This document shows positions 1 to 9,242 of a stretch of DNA of 64,000 bases, in pieces. Position numbers and translations under genes: made by a program. Source of the stretch: Lachnospiraceae bacterium UBA7202 (lineage in GTDB: Bacteria > Bacillota > Clostridia > Lachnospirales > Lachnospiraceae); assembly GCA_002490705.1 (NCBI GenBank), contig DKUO01000043.1:1-64000 (forward strand). The letters are read 5' to 3'. The notes under the pieces are model-generated. The model had not been told where the DNA came from and ran no database searches. It saw nothing but the letters and a program-made list of their open reading frames with translations. Each line of letters opens with the position of its first letter. The stretch's first letter is position 1.

Positions 1-21
1 CGCCCATGGCGCGCAAACCAA

Positions 22-60
22 AAATAAGACCCCGCATCTCTCGATGTAAGGTCTTATTTT
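22..60 (-). terminator. Intrinsic terminator downstream of ppdK
   Basis: Ten-base inverted repeat AAATAAGACC / GGTCTTATTT around an 18-base loop. The arms are A/T-rich, so the hairpin would end in a U-run on either strand. It lies 70 bp past the ppdK stop and is the natural 3' end of that transcript. The rest of bases 1-131 shows no gene. Confidence 0.7.
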
Positions 61-131
61 TCTATGTCGTAGCTAATTTAGTTTGCCTCTTTTTAGAATA
101 AATTTCCGTGCCCTACGACACCTTTCATGGC

Positions 132-2756
132 TCATTGCTTCTCGGAAATCGCTGCTTGCGCCGCCGCCAGTCTGGCTATCGGCACCCTGAACGGGGAACA
201 GGAAACATAGGTCAGTCCCACCTTATGGCAGAACTCCACGGACGAAGGATCGCCGCCATGTTCGCCGCAGATACCCAGCTTGATATCCGGTCTGGTCGCG
301 CGTCCCTTCTCGGCCGCCATCTGTACCAGCTGGCCTACGCCGCTCTGATCCAGTCTTGCAAAGGGATCAGATTCGTAAATCTTGTTCTTATAGTAATCTC
401 CGAGGAACTTGCCCGCATCGTCACGGGAGAAGCCGAAGGTCATCTGCGTTAAGTCGTTCGTACCGAAGGAGAAGAACTCTGCCTCCTCGGCGATCTCGTT
501 TGCAAGAAGCGCCGCACGGGGAATCTCGATCATCGTGCCGATGTGGTATTTGATATCGGAGTTTTTCTCCTTCTTCACCTGCTCCGCCACTTCCACAACG
601 ATATCCTTGACGAACTTAAGCTCCTTCTTCTCGCCTACCAGAGGAATCATGATCTCCGGAACGATATCGTAGCCTTTCTCGTTCTTCACCTCAATGGCTG
701 CCTCCATCACGGCTCTGGTCTGCATTTTTGCAATCTCGGGATACGTCACTGCCAAACGGCATCCGCGGTGTCCCATCATGGGGTTAAACTCATGGAGGGA
801 ATCACAGATCTCCTGCACCTCTTCCGCCGTCATCATCATCTCTACCGCCAGATCGTCGATATCGCCCTGCTCCGTAGGTACAAACTCATGAAGCGGCGGG
901 TCAAGGAAACGAATGGTTACCGGTCTGCCCTCCATCACCTCATACAATGCCTTGAAGTCGCCCTTCTGGAAGGGAATCAGCGCGTTTAACGCTTTCTCTC
1001 TCTGCTCCTGGGTTCTTGCCAAAATCATCTGACGAATCTTCGGAATCCTGTCGGGATCAAAGAACATATGCTCTGTTCGGCAAAGGCCGATGCCTTCCGC
1101 ACCGTACTTCACGGCGTTTGCCGCGTCGGCAGGAGTGTCCGCATTGGTGCGCACCTGAAGCTTGCGGTATTTATCCGCCCACTCCATGATCCGCCCGAAG
1201 TTTCCGCTGACGGAAGCCTCCACGGTTTTGATATCTCCTTTATAAATCTTTCCGGTGGAGCCGTCCAGAGAAATGTAATCGCCCTCGTGGAATACTTCTC
1301 CGCCCAATTCAAATACCTTATCCTGCTCGTTGATGGCAATCTCGCCGCAGCCGGACACGCAGGCCGTACCCATACCTCTGGCAACCACAGCCGCGTGGGA
1401 GGTCATACCGCCTCTCACCGTGAGAATTCCCTCCGCCGCGTGCATACCCTCGATATCTTCAGGTGAAGTCTCGAGACGCACCAGCACCACTCTCTCGCCC
1501 TTCTCATGGGCTTCTTTCGCCTCGTTTGCGGTGAAATACACCTTACCTGCCGCAGCGCCGGGTGATGCGGGAAGCGCCTGTCCGACCACCTGTCCCGCTT
1601 TCAGCGCGTCGGGATCAAAGGTGGGATGGAGAAGCTGATCCAGAGACTTTGCCTCAATCCGAAGCACCGCCTCCTCTGGTGTGATCTTTCCCTCGTCTAC
1701 CAGGTCACAGGCAATCTGTAGCGCCGCAGGCGCGGTCCGCTTGCCGTTTCTGGTCTGTAGGAAGAAGAGCTTGCCCTCCTCGATCGTAAACTCCATATCC
1801 TGCATATCGCGATAGTGGTTCTCCAAACGGTTCGCGATCTCCATAAACTGTTTGTAACACTCGGGAAGATCCTGCTCCAGTCTGGTGATGGGCTGAGGGG
1901 TACGGATACCCGCCACTACATCTTCACCCTGCGCGTTGATCAGATACTCTCCGTAAATACCTTTAGCGCCGGTGGACGGATTTCTGGTGAAAGCCACACC
2001 CGTACCGGAAGTATCACCCATATTTCCGAATACCATAGCCTGTACGTTGACCGCAGTGCCCCAGTCACCGGGAATATCATTCATACGTCTGTATACAATC
2101 GCTCTCTCATTATCCCAGGAACGGAATACGGCTTTCACCGCCTCCATCAGCTGTACCTTAGGATCCTGCGGGAACTCTTCGCCCTTGTTTTCCTTGTAAA
2201 TGTTCTTAAAACGGACAATGATCTCCTTCATGTCGTCCGCCGTCAGATCGGTGTCGTACTTCACACCCTTAGACTCTTTGATCTCATCCAGAATCCTCTC
2301 AAAGAACGACTTCGGGATCTCCATAACCACATCGGAAAACATCTGAATAAATCTGCGGTAGGAATCATAAGCAAACCGGGGATTGCCGGTCTTCTTCGCA
2401 AAGCCCTCCACGGCCGCGTCCGTCAAACCCAGATTCAAAATGGTATCCATCATACCCGGCATGGAAGCTCTCGCTCCCGAACGAACCGAAACAAGAAGAG
2501 GATTCTCGGTATCGCCAAACTTCTTGCCCTGCTTCTTCTCAAGGCCCGCAAGCGCCGTGAAAATCTGCTCCTGAATCTCATCCGAAATCTGTCTGCCGTT
2601 ATTGTAATAATCTGTACAAGCCTCCGTCGTCACGGTAAAGCCCTGCGGAATTGGCAGACCCAGATTAGTCATTTCCGCTAAATTCGCCCCTTTTCCACCG
2701 AGAAGATTTCGCATATCCGCGTTACCTTCCTCAAACAAATACACCCATTTCGCCAT
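132..2756 (-). CDS. ppdK: Pyruvate, phosphate dikinase
   Basis: Cytosolic enzyme interconverting pyruvate + ATP + Pi and phosphoenolpyruvate + AMP + PPi; in clostridia it serves PEP/pyruvate balance in glycolysis. At 874 residues it has the usual length. The N-terminal nucleotide-binding half opens with LLGGKGANLAEM. The central swivelling domain carries the phospho-histidine motif GGMTSHAAVVARGMG, and the C-terminal PEP barrel ends with GICGEHGGD (catalytic Cys). I chose the ATG at 2756 over an upstream in-frame start at 2849 because GGAGGG sits 9 bases before it and MAKWVYLFEEG is the family's usual N-terminus. It is monocistronic, followed by a terminator. The identification is secure. Confidence 0.97.
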   Translation of the reverse strand: MAKWVYLFEEGNADMRNLLGGKGANLAEMTNLGLPIPQGFTVTTEACTDYYNNGRQISDEIQEQIFTALAGLEKKQGKKFGDTENPLLVSVRSGARASMPGMMDTILNLGLTDAAVEGFAKKTGNPRFAYDSYRRFIQMFSDVVMEIPKSFFERILDEIKESKGVKYDTDLTADDMKEIIVRFKNIYKENKGEEFPQDPKVQLMEAVKAVFRSWDNERAIVYRRMNDIPGDWGTAVNVQAMVFGNMGDTSGTGVAFTRNPSTGAKGIYGEYLINAQGEDVVAGIRTPQPITRLEQDLPECYKQFMEIANRLENHYRDMQDMEFTIEEGKLFFLQTRNGKRTAPAALQIACDLVDEGKITPEEAVLRIEAKSLDQLLHPTFDPDALKAGQVVGQALPASPGAAAGKVYFTANEAKEAHEKGERVVLVRLETSPEDIEGMHAAEGILTVRGGMTSHAAVVARGMGTACVSGCGEIAINEQDKVFELGGEVFHEGDYISLDGSTGKIYKGDIKTVEASVSGNFGRIMEWADKYRKLQVRTNADTPADAANAVKYGAEGIGLCRTEHMFFDPDRIPKIRQMILARTQEQREKALNALIPFQKGDFKALYEVMEGRPVTIRFLDPPLHEFVPTEQGDIDDLAVEMMMTAEEVQEICDSLHEFNPMMGHRGCRLAVTYPEIAKMQTRAVMEAAIEVKNEKGYDIVPEIMIPLVGEKKELKFVKDIVVEVAEQVKKEKNSDIKYHIGTMIEIPRAALLANEIAEEAEFFSFGTNDLTQMTFGFSRDDAGKFLGDYYKNKIYESDPFARLDQSGVGQLVQMAAEKGRATRPDIKLGICGEHGGDPSSVEFCHKVGLTYVSCSPFRVPIARLAAAQAAISEKQ

Positions 2757-2820
2757 ATTTTTGCTACCCTCCATTCGCGAATATAATAATGACTCTAAGC
2801 AAGCTGCTGCGCTTTCGTAT

Positions 2821-2829
2821 ATTTTACCA
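2821..2829 (-). promoter_or_regulatory. Putative extended -10 promoter of ppdK
   Basis: The minus strand reads TGGTAAAAT, an extended -10 (TGn plus TAAAAT) about 65 bp upstream of the ppdK ATG. No convincing -35 is seen. It overlaps the last codons of the upstream membrane-protein gene. Confidence 0.4.
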
Positions 2830-5079
2830 TATTCTTGAAATTTTAACACCGTTTTTTAAAATTTTAATCAGAAAGAAACGCGCACAAATTAAAACCAGAG
2901 TCAGGAGAGAGAAAAACGTCGCTAACCTCCAATACCACGGCTCCTCAAAAAGCACTTCTAACGTGCCCTGATAACCATCAGGCAGCTCTACCCGAATCCT
3001 GTTATTTATCCCACTTGTTATCGTAAACTCTCTGCCGGTTTCCGTGTCGATACATCTGTAATAGTCATATGCAAATCTTGGAAATTCCAACCAAGCGTCC
3101 GCAGACGCAGTACAGGCAGCCGTCATCTGGTTTCCCATTACCCCAACATCCGTAACAAGCACATTTTGTCCCTGGACTTCCTGATTTTCCTCCGTCGCGC
3201 ACCGATCCGTTCCCCGCAGCAGATACTCTCCTTGTACCACATTATCATCCTCATAGAGAACCGTCGAACCGTCGTAGACAACCAGATTACCACCGCGCCG
3301 CATCACAAGATCAACACAGTACATGCCCTGTACCGCAGTAATCAGATACAGCCCAATCAGCAGATATTTCATCTTTTCCGGGGATATAACGGCTTTCATC
3401 TTCCCTAGTGCCAATCCTGCCGCATAAATCAGCAGTGGAATGCCAAGGCTCAAAAAGCGCATAGGAAACTGGATGCTTGCCACCACATTTCTCACACCCG
3501 GCACCGCCGCCAGTCTGTTCCACGGAAAAAAGCAGGTTGACATCCATATACTTACGCCTGCAAGCCCTGCCACAAACAGGAATGTCCGCCTCTCTCCCGT
3601 CTCCCAATTCTTTTTTACCAACACCCATGCCATGAGCGCCATCATGACAATCATACCGAGTCCCAACGACACCGGATATTTGCCGCCAAATCCTTCCACT
3701 GTCCGCATCGCAACCCCCGTGCCTTCCGTCGGCAGAGAGAACAGTTCGTACAGCGTCAGTCCGAACTGCTGAATCCCGTACTCATATTTCTCACCAAAAA
3801 CCATGATTTCCTGTCTGGAATAATCCAGAAAAGGGACGATAAACCCTGCACACAAAAGGATTGCAAGTGCCGCGCCCTTTCCAATTTCCTTCCATCTTCC
3901 CTGACGCGCCACCCGTCCGATCAAAATGATTACCGTGATTCCCAATATAATACATACCATCTCAAAGCTTAAAATATGGGTCCGCAACACACCCGTCATA
4001 CCGACACCCAGATACAGCCAACCATATCTACTCCCTTTTTTCTCTTGATCTGAGCACAAAATTTCCTTCATTCCCAACAACACCAACGGCAAAAAAAGAT
4101 ACGCCGAATACTCTCCCATTGCCCCTCGGAGATACACATTCAAAATACGGTTGACAGACAGAGAAAACATAGCTGTACACAAAAGACCGATATATCTGTC
4201 TTCACACAGCTTCCGATAACAATAATAGGCAACTCCAACGGTAGCGATATGAACAAGAAGCAAATACGCTTTATAGGCATATACAAGGGGAACGCCAATC
4301 ATATACAAAACAGCCGAAGGATACAAGAACACATCCCCGTAAAAAATCGAAACCGGGTAGCCGTAACCGTTACACCACCCCGGCTGAATCCTGACCGGGA
4401 ACTCCCCGTCTTTCAATCCTTCCGCCAATCCCACAATTCTCGACAGATGGAATATTGTGTCGTGTCCCGACACCTGACTATCAGAAAGTACACACATTGT
4501 ACTGATACAGAGAATTCCGATCAATCCCATAACAATATAAAAATGCGCTCGAAGCCACCGCGCCAGTTCTCTCCTTTTCCACACCGCAACGACAGCTATG
4601 TCCACCATAAACAGTGCGGCACAGATCCGCAGCATCAGATAACAAAAAGTTTCCCGAAATTGTCTCTTAAGCATAATGCTTTCAATCCAAATCACTGAAT
4701 CCTCATTTCTCGTTTCCAGACTTATCAACAGATCGTCAATCTCGCTGTTGACCCACAGACAAAATTCCAGATGGTTTTTTCTGGGATCCATCCGGTATTC
4801 ATCCGCAAAAATAATTGGATAGCTGCCGCCGTCTCCCGTCCGCGCTTTGCAGGTCAATCTGTAAGAAGCGGCGTCCCTCACCACAGAATAGTCCACGAAT
4901 ACCTGATAAACGCCCGGCTTCATCGCCGCAGAAGTAGAATACTCTTGCAGCTTTTCCGTCTGATAAGTGCAAGCCGCGCTCAAATCTGCCTGTGGGAAAT
5001 ATCCGATCACCGCTGCACCAAAAAAAAGTGCCAGGATATTCACAAGCACCAAGATCAACCACACCGTCTTCTTTTTCAT
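2824..5079 (-). CDS. Large polytopic membrane protein, PTPS-related (PF10131-like) family
   Basis: A 751-residue integral membrane protein with one N-terminal membrane segment, an extracytoplasmic domain of about 120 residues, roughly ten further helices, a second outside domain (about residues 620-720) and a C-terminal helix. The segment GHDTIFHLSRIVGLAEGL followed by PVRIQPGWCNGYGYP resembles the membrane family called 6-pyruvoyl-tetrahydropterin-synthase related, whose architecture resembles GT-C/YfhO glycosyltransferases. Role in surface polysaccharide assembly is inference. The start at 5079 (MKKKTVWLIL) is preferred; a TTG at 5103 would add 8 residues. The 3' end overlaps the ppdK promoter region. 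Confidence 0.75.
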   Translation of the reverse strand: MKKKTVWLILVLVNILALFFGAAVIGYFPQADLSAACTYQTEKLQEYSTSAAMKPGVYQVFVDYSVVRDAASYRLTCKARTGDGGSYPIIFADEYRMDPRKNHLEFCLWVNSEIDDLLISLETRNEDSVIWIESIMLKRQFRETFCYLMLRICAALFMVDIAVVAVWKRRELARWLRAHFYIVMGLIGILCISTMCVLSDSQVSGHDTIFHLSRIVGLAEGLKDGEFPVRIQPGWCNGYGYPVSIFYGDVFLYPSAVLYMIGVPLVYAYKAYLLLVHIATVGVAYYCYRKLCEDRYIGLLCTAMFSLSVNRILNVYLRGAMGEYSAYLFLPLVLLGMKEILCSDQEKKGSRYGWLYLGVGMTGVLRTHILSFEMVCIILGITVIILIGRVARQGRWKEIGKGAALAILLCAGFIVPFLDYSRQEIMVFGEKYEYGIQQFGLTLYELFSLPTEGTGVAMRTVEGFGGKYPVSLGLGMIVMMALMAWVLVKKNWETGERRTFLFVAGLAGVSIWMSTCFFPWNRLAAVPGVRNVVASIQFPMRFLSLGIPLLIYAAGLALGKMKAVISPEKMKYLLIGLYLITAVQGMYCVDLVMRRGGNLVVYDGSTVLYEDDNVVQGEYLLRGTDRCATEENQEVQGQNVLVTDVGVMGNQMTAACTASADAWLEFPRFAYDYYRCIDTETGREFTITSGINNRIRVELPDGYQGTLEVLFEEPWYWRLATFFSLLTLVLICARFFLIKILKNGVKISRIW

Positions 5080-5142
5080 CTTATGACCCAACCTTTCGCG
5101 CAATTATCCCTACCCCGTCATTCCACAACGAAAATATAAACT

Positions 5143-5985
5143 TCACGTCCTGCTTCCCTTTGCCGGGAGAAAACTGTCAAAGATGAACACGTCATACTCT
5201 CCCCTGCGCGCCTCCAGCTCCTGCTCACTGCGGATGGTCCACGCTGCGGCAGGATGGCGGTAAAGCCGTCTGCATATCCTTCTGCCCGGCTCCTCGCTGA
5301 ACTTATGGTTATATGCAATAAAATCCGGCTTGGTCAAAAAGTTAAACAATAGATGGGTCATTGCAAAATAAAGGACATTCCAATACTCGCCCTCCCTGCG
5401 GAAATTGGAGGAGAGTTGTCCCCGCACCACATTCCTGTGATTTTGCCGGAACCACCAAAGCACCATGGGATTAAAGGATTCTATGCAATAGGCCCCCTTG
5501 TAGGCGCGAAGCAGCTTGTCAATCGCCTTACAGCAGGAGACATTGGCCGTCTCCGCTTTGATCTCCACGATCAGGGGCACACGGCCGTCCACCATCGCAA
5601 GCAGATCGGAAAATCTGGGAATCCGTTCAGCAGAGTGGCAGAGCGTATACGCCTGCAATTCCTCGTAAGTGTGATCCACGACCTTTCCCTCCGCGCCGCA
5701 GATTCTATCCAGCTTAAAATCATGGAAAATAACCGGTACGCCGTCCTTCGTCACCTGCACATCCAACTCCATGCCAAGCCCGGCTTCCACCGCTTTTTGA
5801 AAAGCCGCCATAGAGTTCTCCGGCGCATCTGAATCGTTATCGTGAAGCCCTCTGTGGGCAAAATATACTTTTTGAAAAAGAGTGGTGTCCGGCCGGTTAA
5901 ACATGCGCGGCATAATCGCCAGCATATACAAAACAGCGAGCACCGCAATACACACCACAATCACTTTTATCACCGTCAAAATCAT
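5143..5985 (-). CDS. Membrane-anchored glycerophosphodiester phosphodiesterase
   Basis: A 280-residue GDPD-family enzyme that hydrolyses glycerophosphodiesters to glycerol-3-phosphate and an alcohol. One N-terminal membrane helix (about residues 3-24) anchors a catalytic TIM barrel. Family signatures are visible: AHRGLH, then PENSMAAFQKAVEAG, GMELDVQVTKDGVPVIFHD (metal ligands E and D plus the catalytic HD), and VEIKAE. The start ATG follows AGAGGGAAG. It has its own promoter at 6037-6065, so it need not be read with the HlyD cluster upstream. Substrate specificity cannot be read from the sequence; lipid or teichoic-acid turnover is plausible. Confidence 0.92.
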   Translation of the reverse strand: MILTVIKVIVVCIAVLAVLYMLAIMPRMFNRPDTTLFQKVYFAHRGLHDNDSDAPENSMAAFQKAVEAGLGMELDVQVTKDGVPVIFHDFKLDRICGAEGKVVDHTYEELQAYTLCHSAERIPRFSDLLAMVDGRVPLIVEIKAETANVSCCKAIDKLLRAYKGAYCIESFNPMVLWWFRQNHRNVVRGQLSSNFRREGEYWNVLYFAMTHLLFNFLTKPDFIAYNHKFSEEPGRRICRRLYRHPAAAWTIRSEQELEARRGEYDVFIFDSFLPAKGSRT

Positions 5986-6036
5986 CGGTCTTCCCTCTGC
6001 ACCCGTTCGTCAAAGCAGGTCTTTCATGCCACTGCT

Positions 6037-6065
6037 ATTGTACAACTGTGCCGCCTGTTTTTCAA
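6037..6065 (-). promoter_or_regulatory. Sigma-A promoter of the glycerophosphodiesterase gene
   Basis: TTGAAA (6060-6065), a 17-bp spacer and TACAAT (6037-6042) on the minus strand, 51 bp upstream of the ATG at 5985. Confidence 0.7.
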
Positions 6066-6084
6066 CCTCACGATTCTTAATATT

Positions 6085-7479
6085 TTATTCAGGGCTCGCC
6101 AATCTGATCACGTCCCCCCTTTTAATCTCTTTGTCCGCCGACTGGATAATCCGGCTCTCCTCCGTAAGCGCTCCCTCCACCGCTGCAAATTTATCGTTTT
6201 TATCAACCACGCTGACATTGATTTCTTCCACGTAATATTCCGTGCCGAGAATCCCCTCCCGCTCGCCTGCCACATACACGTAGCTCTTGTTCTGATCTTC
6301 ATGCAGGGCCAAAAGAGGAATACAGCAGGATTGTTTTTCTCCGGCCTTTGCGCAGGTCATCGTCCCCGACTGACCGGGCGCGCCCGTCTCCTCGGGAAGC
6401 TGTATCCGCGCGGTGAAGCTGCCCGGCGCATTCTCGTTCTCCGCCAAATAATCCACCCTTGCATTGACTTCCTTCCTGTCTCCCAGTTTCAGCTTCACAT
6501 CATCACTTAGGTTTACATAAGTTTTCTCCTCCTTCGTCAGCGTGACGCAAAACTGATAGGGCGCTTCATCATCCGCCAGCAGAAAGGAAGCCGTATCCGG
6601 CACCCTGCCGCCTGCCTGCACATAGACGTCGGTCACCATGCCGCTCATCGGCGCCGTGATTTTTCCGCCGCCGTCCAAAACCGCCTGATAGGCGGAAAGC
6701 TTCTCCTGTATGCCCTCCGCCTCCGCCTGATAAACGGCAAGGGCCGCATCCTGATCCTCCTCGGAAATCACATCCTCCACTTTCCGTCCGGCATCCTTTA
6801 CGGCGTTGTCCCGGTTCCACTTCGCGTCCGCTTCCGCATAGGCCGCCGCCTGTAGTTCCTGCTTCAGCCTCTCCTCTTCTTCCTCTCTGGCTTTCCGCTC
6901 CGCCTCTATCTCTTCCTCCGTCTTTTGTTCCCCGTCCTCCTTCTTCCAGTCATCCTCATGGGCGCGGTTCTCCGCCTGCAGCTCGTCCAGCGCTTCCTCG
7001 GCCTGCGCCACATTCTCGGCGGCCCTGCCAACCAGCGTATCCTGATATCTGGCAAGGGCGTCGTAATCCTCTCTGGCCCTGGCCTCCTCAAGCTCCTTCT
7101 TCTCCTGCGCCAGCTCCCGGTTATGCAGAATCGCGTCGATTTGCAGCTGGGTCTTCTGACGATCCAGTTCCTGCTGTGCCATAATTTCCTTCATATCCTC
7201 CAAATCCACCGTAAAGAGAAGGTCGCCCTCCTCCACCCTGTCGCCTGCCTGCACGGAAACCGCCACCACACGCAGTCCTCCCAGAGCCGTCACTGGAAGC
7301 TTCGCCCCTGCTTCCACAATCCCCTCGGCCTCCACCACATGCTCGATATATTTGGATTCTATACCGCAGGTCGTCACCATAGGAAGTCTGGAGGCATAGA
7401 TGCTTTTTGAGATCAGCGTGCACAGCCACATAAAGATCAGAAAAATAATAAATCCGTAGCCAATTTTCTTTTTATTCAT
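6085..7479 (-). CDS. HlyD-type membrane fusion / adaptor protein
   Basis: A 464-residue adaptor with an N-terminal membrane helix (about residues 7-27), a first lipoyl half-motif (GLRVVAVSVQAGDRVEEGD, about 68-87), a long Glu/Ala/Lys-rich coiled coil (about 95-270), the second lipoyl half (APMSGMVTDVYVQAGGRV) and a beta-rich C-terminal region. Such proteins link exporters or MacB-type ABC pumps to extracytoplasmic partners. Here the neighbours are sugar-type ABC permeases and solute-binding lipoproteins, and no exporter is adjacent. It starts 12 bp after the upstream permease stop, with GAGGT before the ATG, and so appears to be the last gene of the cluster. The adaptor family call is firm; the partner is unknown. 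Confidence 0.85.
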   Translation of the reverse strand: MNKKKIGYGFIIFLIFMWLCTLISKSIYASRLPMVTTCGIESKYIEHVVEAEGIVEAGAKLPVTALGGLRVVAVSVQAGDRVEEGDLLFTVDLEDMKEIMAQQELDRQKTQLQIDAILHNRELAQEKKELEEARAREDYDALARYQDTLVGRAAENVAQAEEALDELQAENRAHEDDWKKEDGEQKTEEEIEAERKAREEEEERLKQELQAAAYAEADAKWNRDNAVKDAGRKVEDVISEEDQDAALAVYQAEAEGIQEKLSAYQAVLDGGGKITAPMSGMVTDVYVQAGGRVPDTASFLLADDEAPYQFCVTLTKEEKTYVNLSDDVKLKLGDRKEVNARVDYLAENENAPGSFTARIQLPEETGAPGQSGTMTCAKAGEKQSCCIPLLALHEDQNKSYVYVAGEREGILGTEYYVEEINVSVVDKNDKFAAVEGALTEESRIIQSADKEIKRGDVIRLASPE

Positions 7480-7491
7480 GACTCTTTACCT

Positions 7492-8355
7492 CTATTCTTT
7501 TAACCCCGAATAAATAATGCCCTGCTCCAGATAATCCTGTCCCATCACAAACACAAAGGCCGCCGGAATCAGGGTGATAAAGGATGCACAGAGGGCAAAG
7601 CCCGCCTGTGTCCACGAAATCTCCGGCAGATACAGGGACAAGGGCCAAAGCGCCTTATCTTCCAGAAACGCCAGCGGCTGTTCCATCAGGTTCCAATACT
7701 CCAAAAACCCTAATACAATGGCAGACAATAATCCGCTTTTCCCCAAAGGAAGCCCTATTTTCAAAAATATTTTAAATTCACCCGCGCCGTCGATGCGGGC
7801 CGCCTCCAAAAGCTGCACCGGGATCTGCCGAAAGCCGCCGTAGGATAAAAAGATGGGAAAGGTGGAGAACACGGCAGGCAAAATAATTGCTCTGTGGGTA
7901 TTGAGCAGGAAAAGCCGGTCCAGCACCAGATAGCTTGACAGCATGGTCACCTGAAAGGGCAGAAGCATCAGCACCACATAGAGCGCAAAAAGCATCCGGC
8001 TCCCCCGCACCCGGTAGGCTGCAAAGGCCCATGCCGCAGGCACCCCCACCAGAAGCTGTCCCACCAGAATGCAGCCCACCATCTTGACTGAATTCCAGAA
8101 CAGCACAAAGAAGGAGGGCGTCAGGAACAGCAGCCTTCCGTAGTGTTCAAAGGTGGGATAATCCGGCATCAGCTTCCAGCAGATAAATCCCTCTCCCCCG
8201 CCGAACACCGGGCCAAGATACTGCCCCAGCTCGATGCCATCCATCACCGAGCCCGTCAGGATCAGAAACACCGGAAAGCAGATCAAAAGCGCCGGAAGTA
8301 AAAGAAGCGCCGCCGCTATGTATTTTTTCATCAGCCGTAACATTCTGTGTCTCAT
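7492..8355 (-). CDS. ABC transporter permease, MalG/LplC type
   Basis: A 287-residue inner permease of the carbohydrate (CUT1-like) importer class with six predicted helices. The EAA loop that contacts the ATPase reads EAARIDGAGEFKIFLKIGLP. The start overlaps the stop of the partner permease by 4 bp (ATGA), implying translational coupling. No ATP-binding subunit is encoded nearby; Firmicute CUT1 systems commonly borrow a distant MsmX/MsmK ATPase. Substrate unknown. Confidence 0.9.
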   Translation of the reverse strand: MRHRMLRLMKKYIAAALLLLPALLICFPVFLILTGSVMDGIELGQYLGPVFGGGEGFICWKLMPDYPTFEHYGRLLFLTPSFFVLFWNSVKMVGCILVGQLLVGVPAAWAFAAYRVRGSRMLFALYVVLMLLPFQVTMLSSYLVLDRLFLLNTHRAIILPAVFSTFPIFLSYGGFRQIPVQLLEAARIDGAGEFKIFLKIGLPLGKSGLLSAIVLGFLEYWNLMEQPLAFLEDKALWPLSLYLPEISWTQAGFALCASFITLIPAAFVFVMGQDYLEQGIIYSGLKE

Positions 8356-9242
8356 TCTTCCTTATCCCAAAGCCTCTGCAAAAGCATAATCGCCGCAAGC
8401 AAAACAGCGCCCACGCAGACCGCGGCGGCCGCCATCTTGTCAAATTCCATATTCACAAACCAGTTATTGAACAAATGCTGCAACAGATAGATATCCTCCT
8501 GCGGATAGGAGCCCGCCACCAGATAAGCCTCCCTGTAGATCTTGAAAGAGTTCAGGAAGGACAAAATCACTATCGTATAAAAGCTCCCTTTCAGATTCGG
8601 CAGGATAATATGGCGGATACATTTCCACCGCCCTGCCCCGTCCACCTTGGCGGCCTCGATGTACTCGTTCGGAATCGACAGAATACCGGCCAGCCAGAGC
8701 ACCACCGTGTACCCCGTATTCTTCCACAGATAACTGGCCACCAGCACCCAGAAGGAGGCGTCCGTCGCCAGATAATCCACCGCAACCGTTCCCCACAGTC
8801 CCGTCATTTCCCCCAGCTTTGTCAACGCCAGATTGAAAAATCCCTGCCTGTAAAAGACCATTTTCCAGACCAAAACGATGGTAGCCGTGGGCATGGCGAG
8901 CGGAAACAGATAGACCGACTTGATCAGCCCTGCGTTTTTAAAACCGCTTAAGGGAAACGCAATCAGAAGCCCCACAAGCACCAACAGGGGAATGCAGACA
9001 AAGGTAAAGCGCAGCGTGTTTCCCACCGCCAGCAGAAATGCCTGATTGTGAAAAATCACGTTATAGTTTTTCAGACCCGTAAACTCCCCCGTGACCGCCG
9101 TCTGCACGGAGCGCTTCATCACATCCAGAAAGGGCAGCAGCACAAACAGCATCACCCCGCACAGACTCGGCAGCAAAAAAAGCAGAAAGGGAAGCCGTCT
9201 CTTATTCCGCCATGATAATCGCGCTCTTTTCCCGTATACCAT
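8352..9242 (-). CDS. ABC transporter permease, MalF/LplB type
   Basis: A 296-residue permease, the partner of the MalG-like protein. It has six helices and an EAA loop EAAKVDGAGRWKCIRHIILP. The ATG at 9242 follows GGAGG and lies 41 bp inside the 3' end of the upstream solute-binding lipoprotein gene, so the two are tightly coupled. It presumably forms a heterodimer with the downstream permease and receives substrate from one or both large lipoproteins encoded upstream. Confidence 0.9.
   Translation of the reverse strand: MVYGKRARLSWRNKRRLPFLLFLLPSLCGVMLFVLLPFLDVMKRSVQTAVTGEFTGLKNYNVIFHNQAFLLAVGNTLRFTFVCIPLLVLVGLLIAFPLSGFKNAGLIKSVYLFPLAMPTATIVLVWKMVFYRQGFFNLALTKLGEMTGLWGTVAVDYLATDASFWVLVASYLWKNTGYTVVLWLAGILSIPNEYIEAAKVDGAGRWKCIRHIILPNLKGSFYTIVILSFLNSFKIYREAYLVAGSYPQEDIYLLQHLFNNWFVNMEFDKMAAAAVCVGAVLLAAIMLLQRLWDKEE

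Noticed and set aside
132..2849. Longer ppdK start at 2849
   Set aside because: The extra 31 residues have no family support and lack a ribosome site, while ATG 2756 has GGAGGG.
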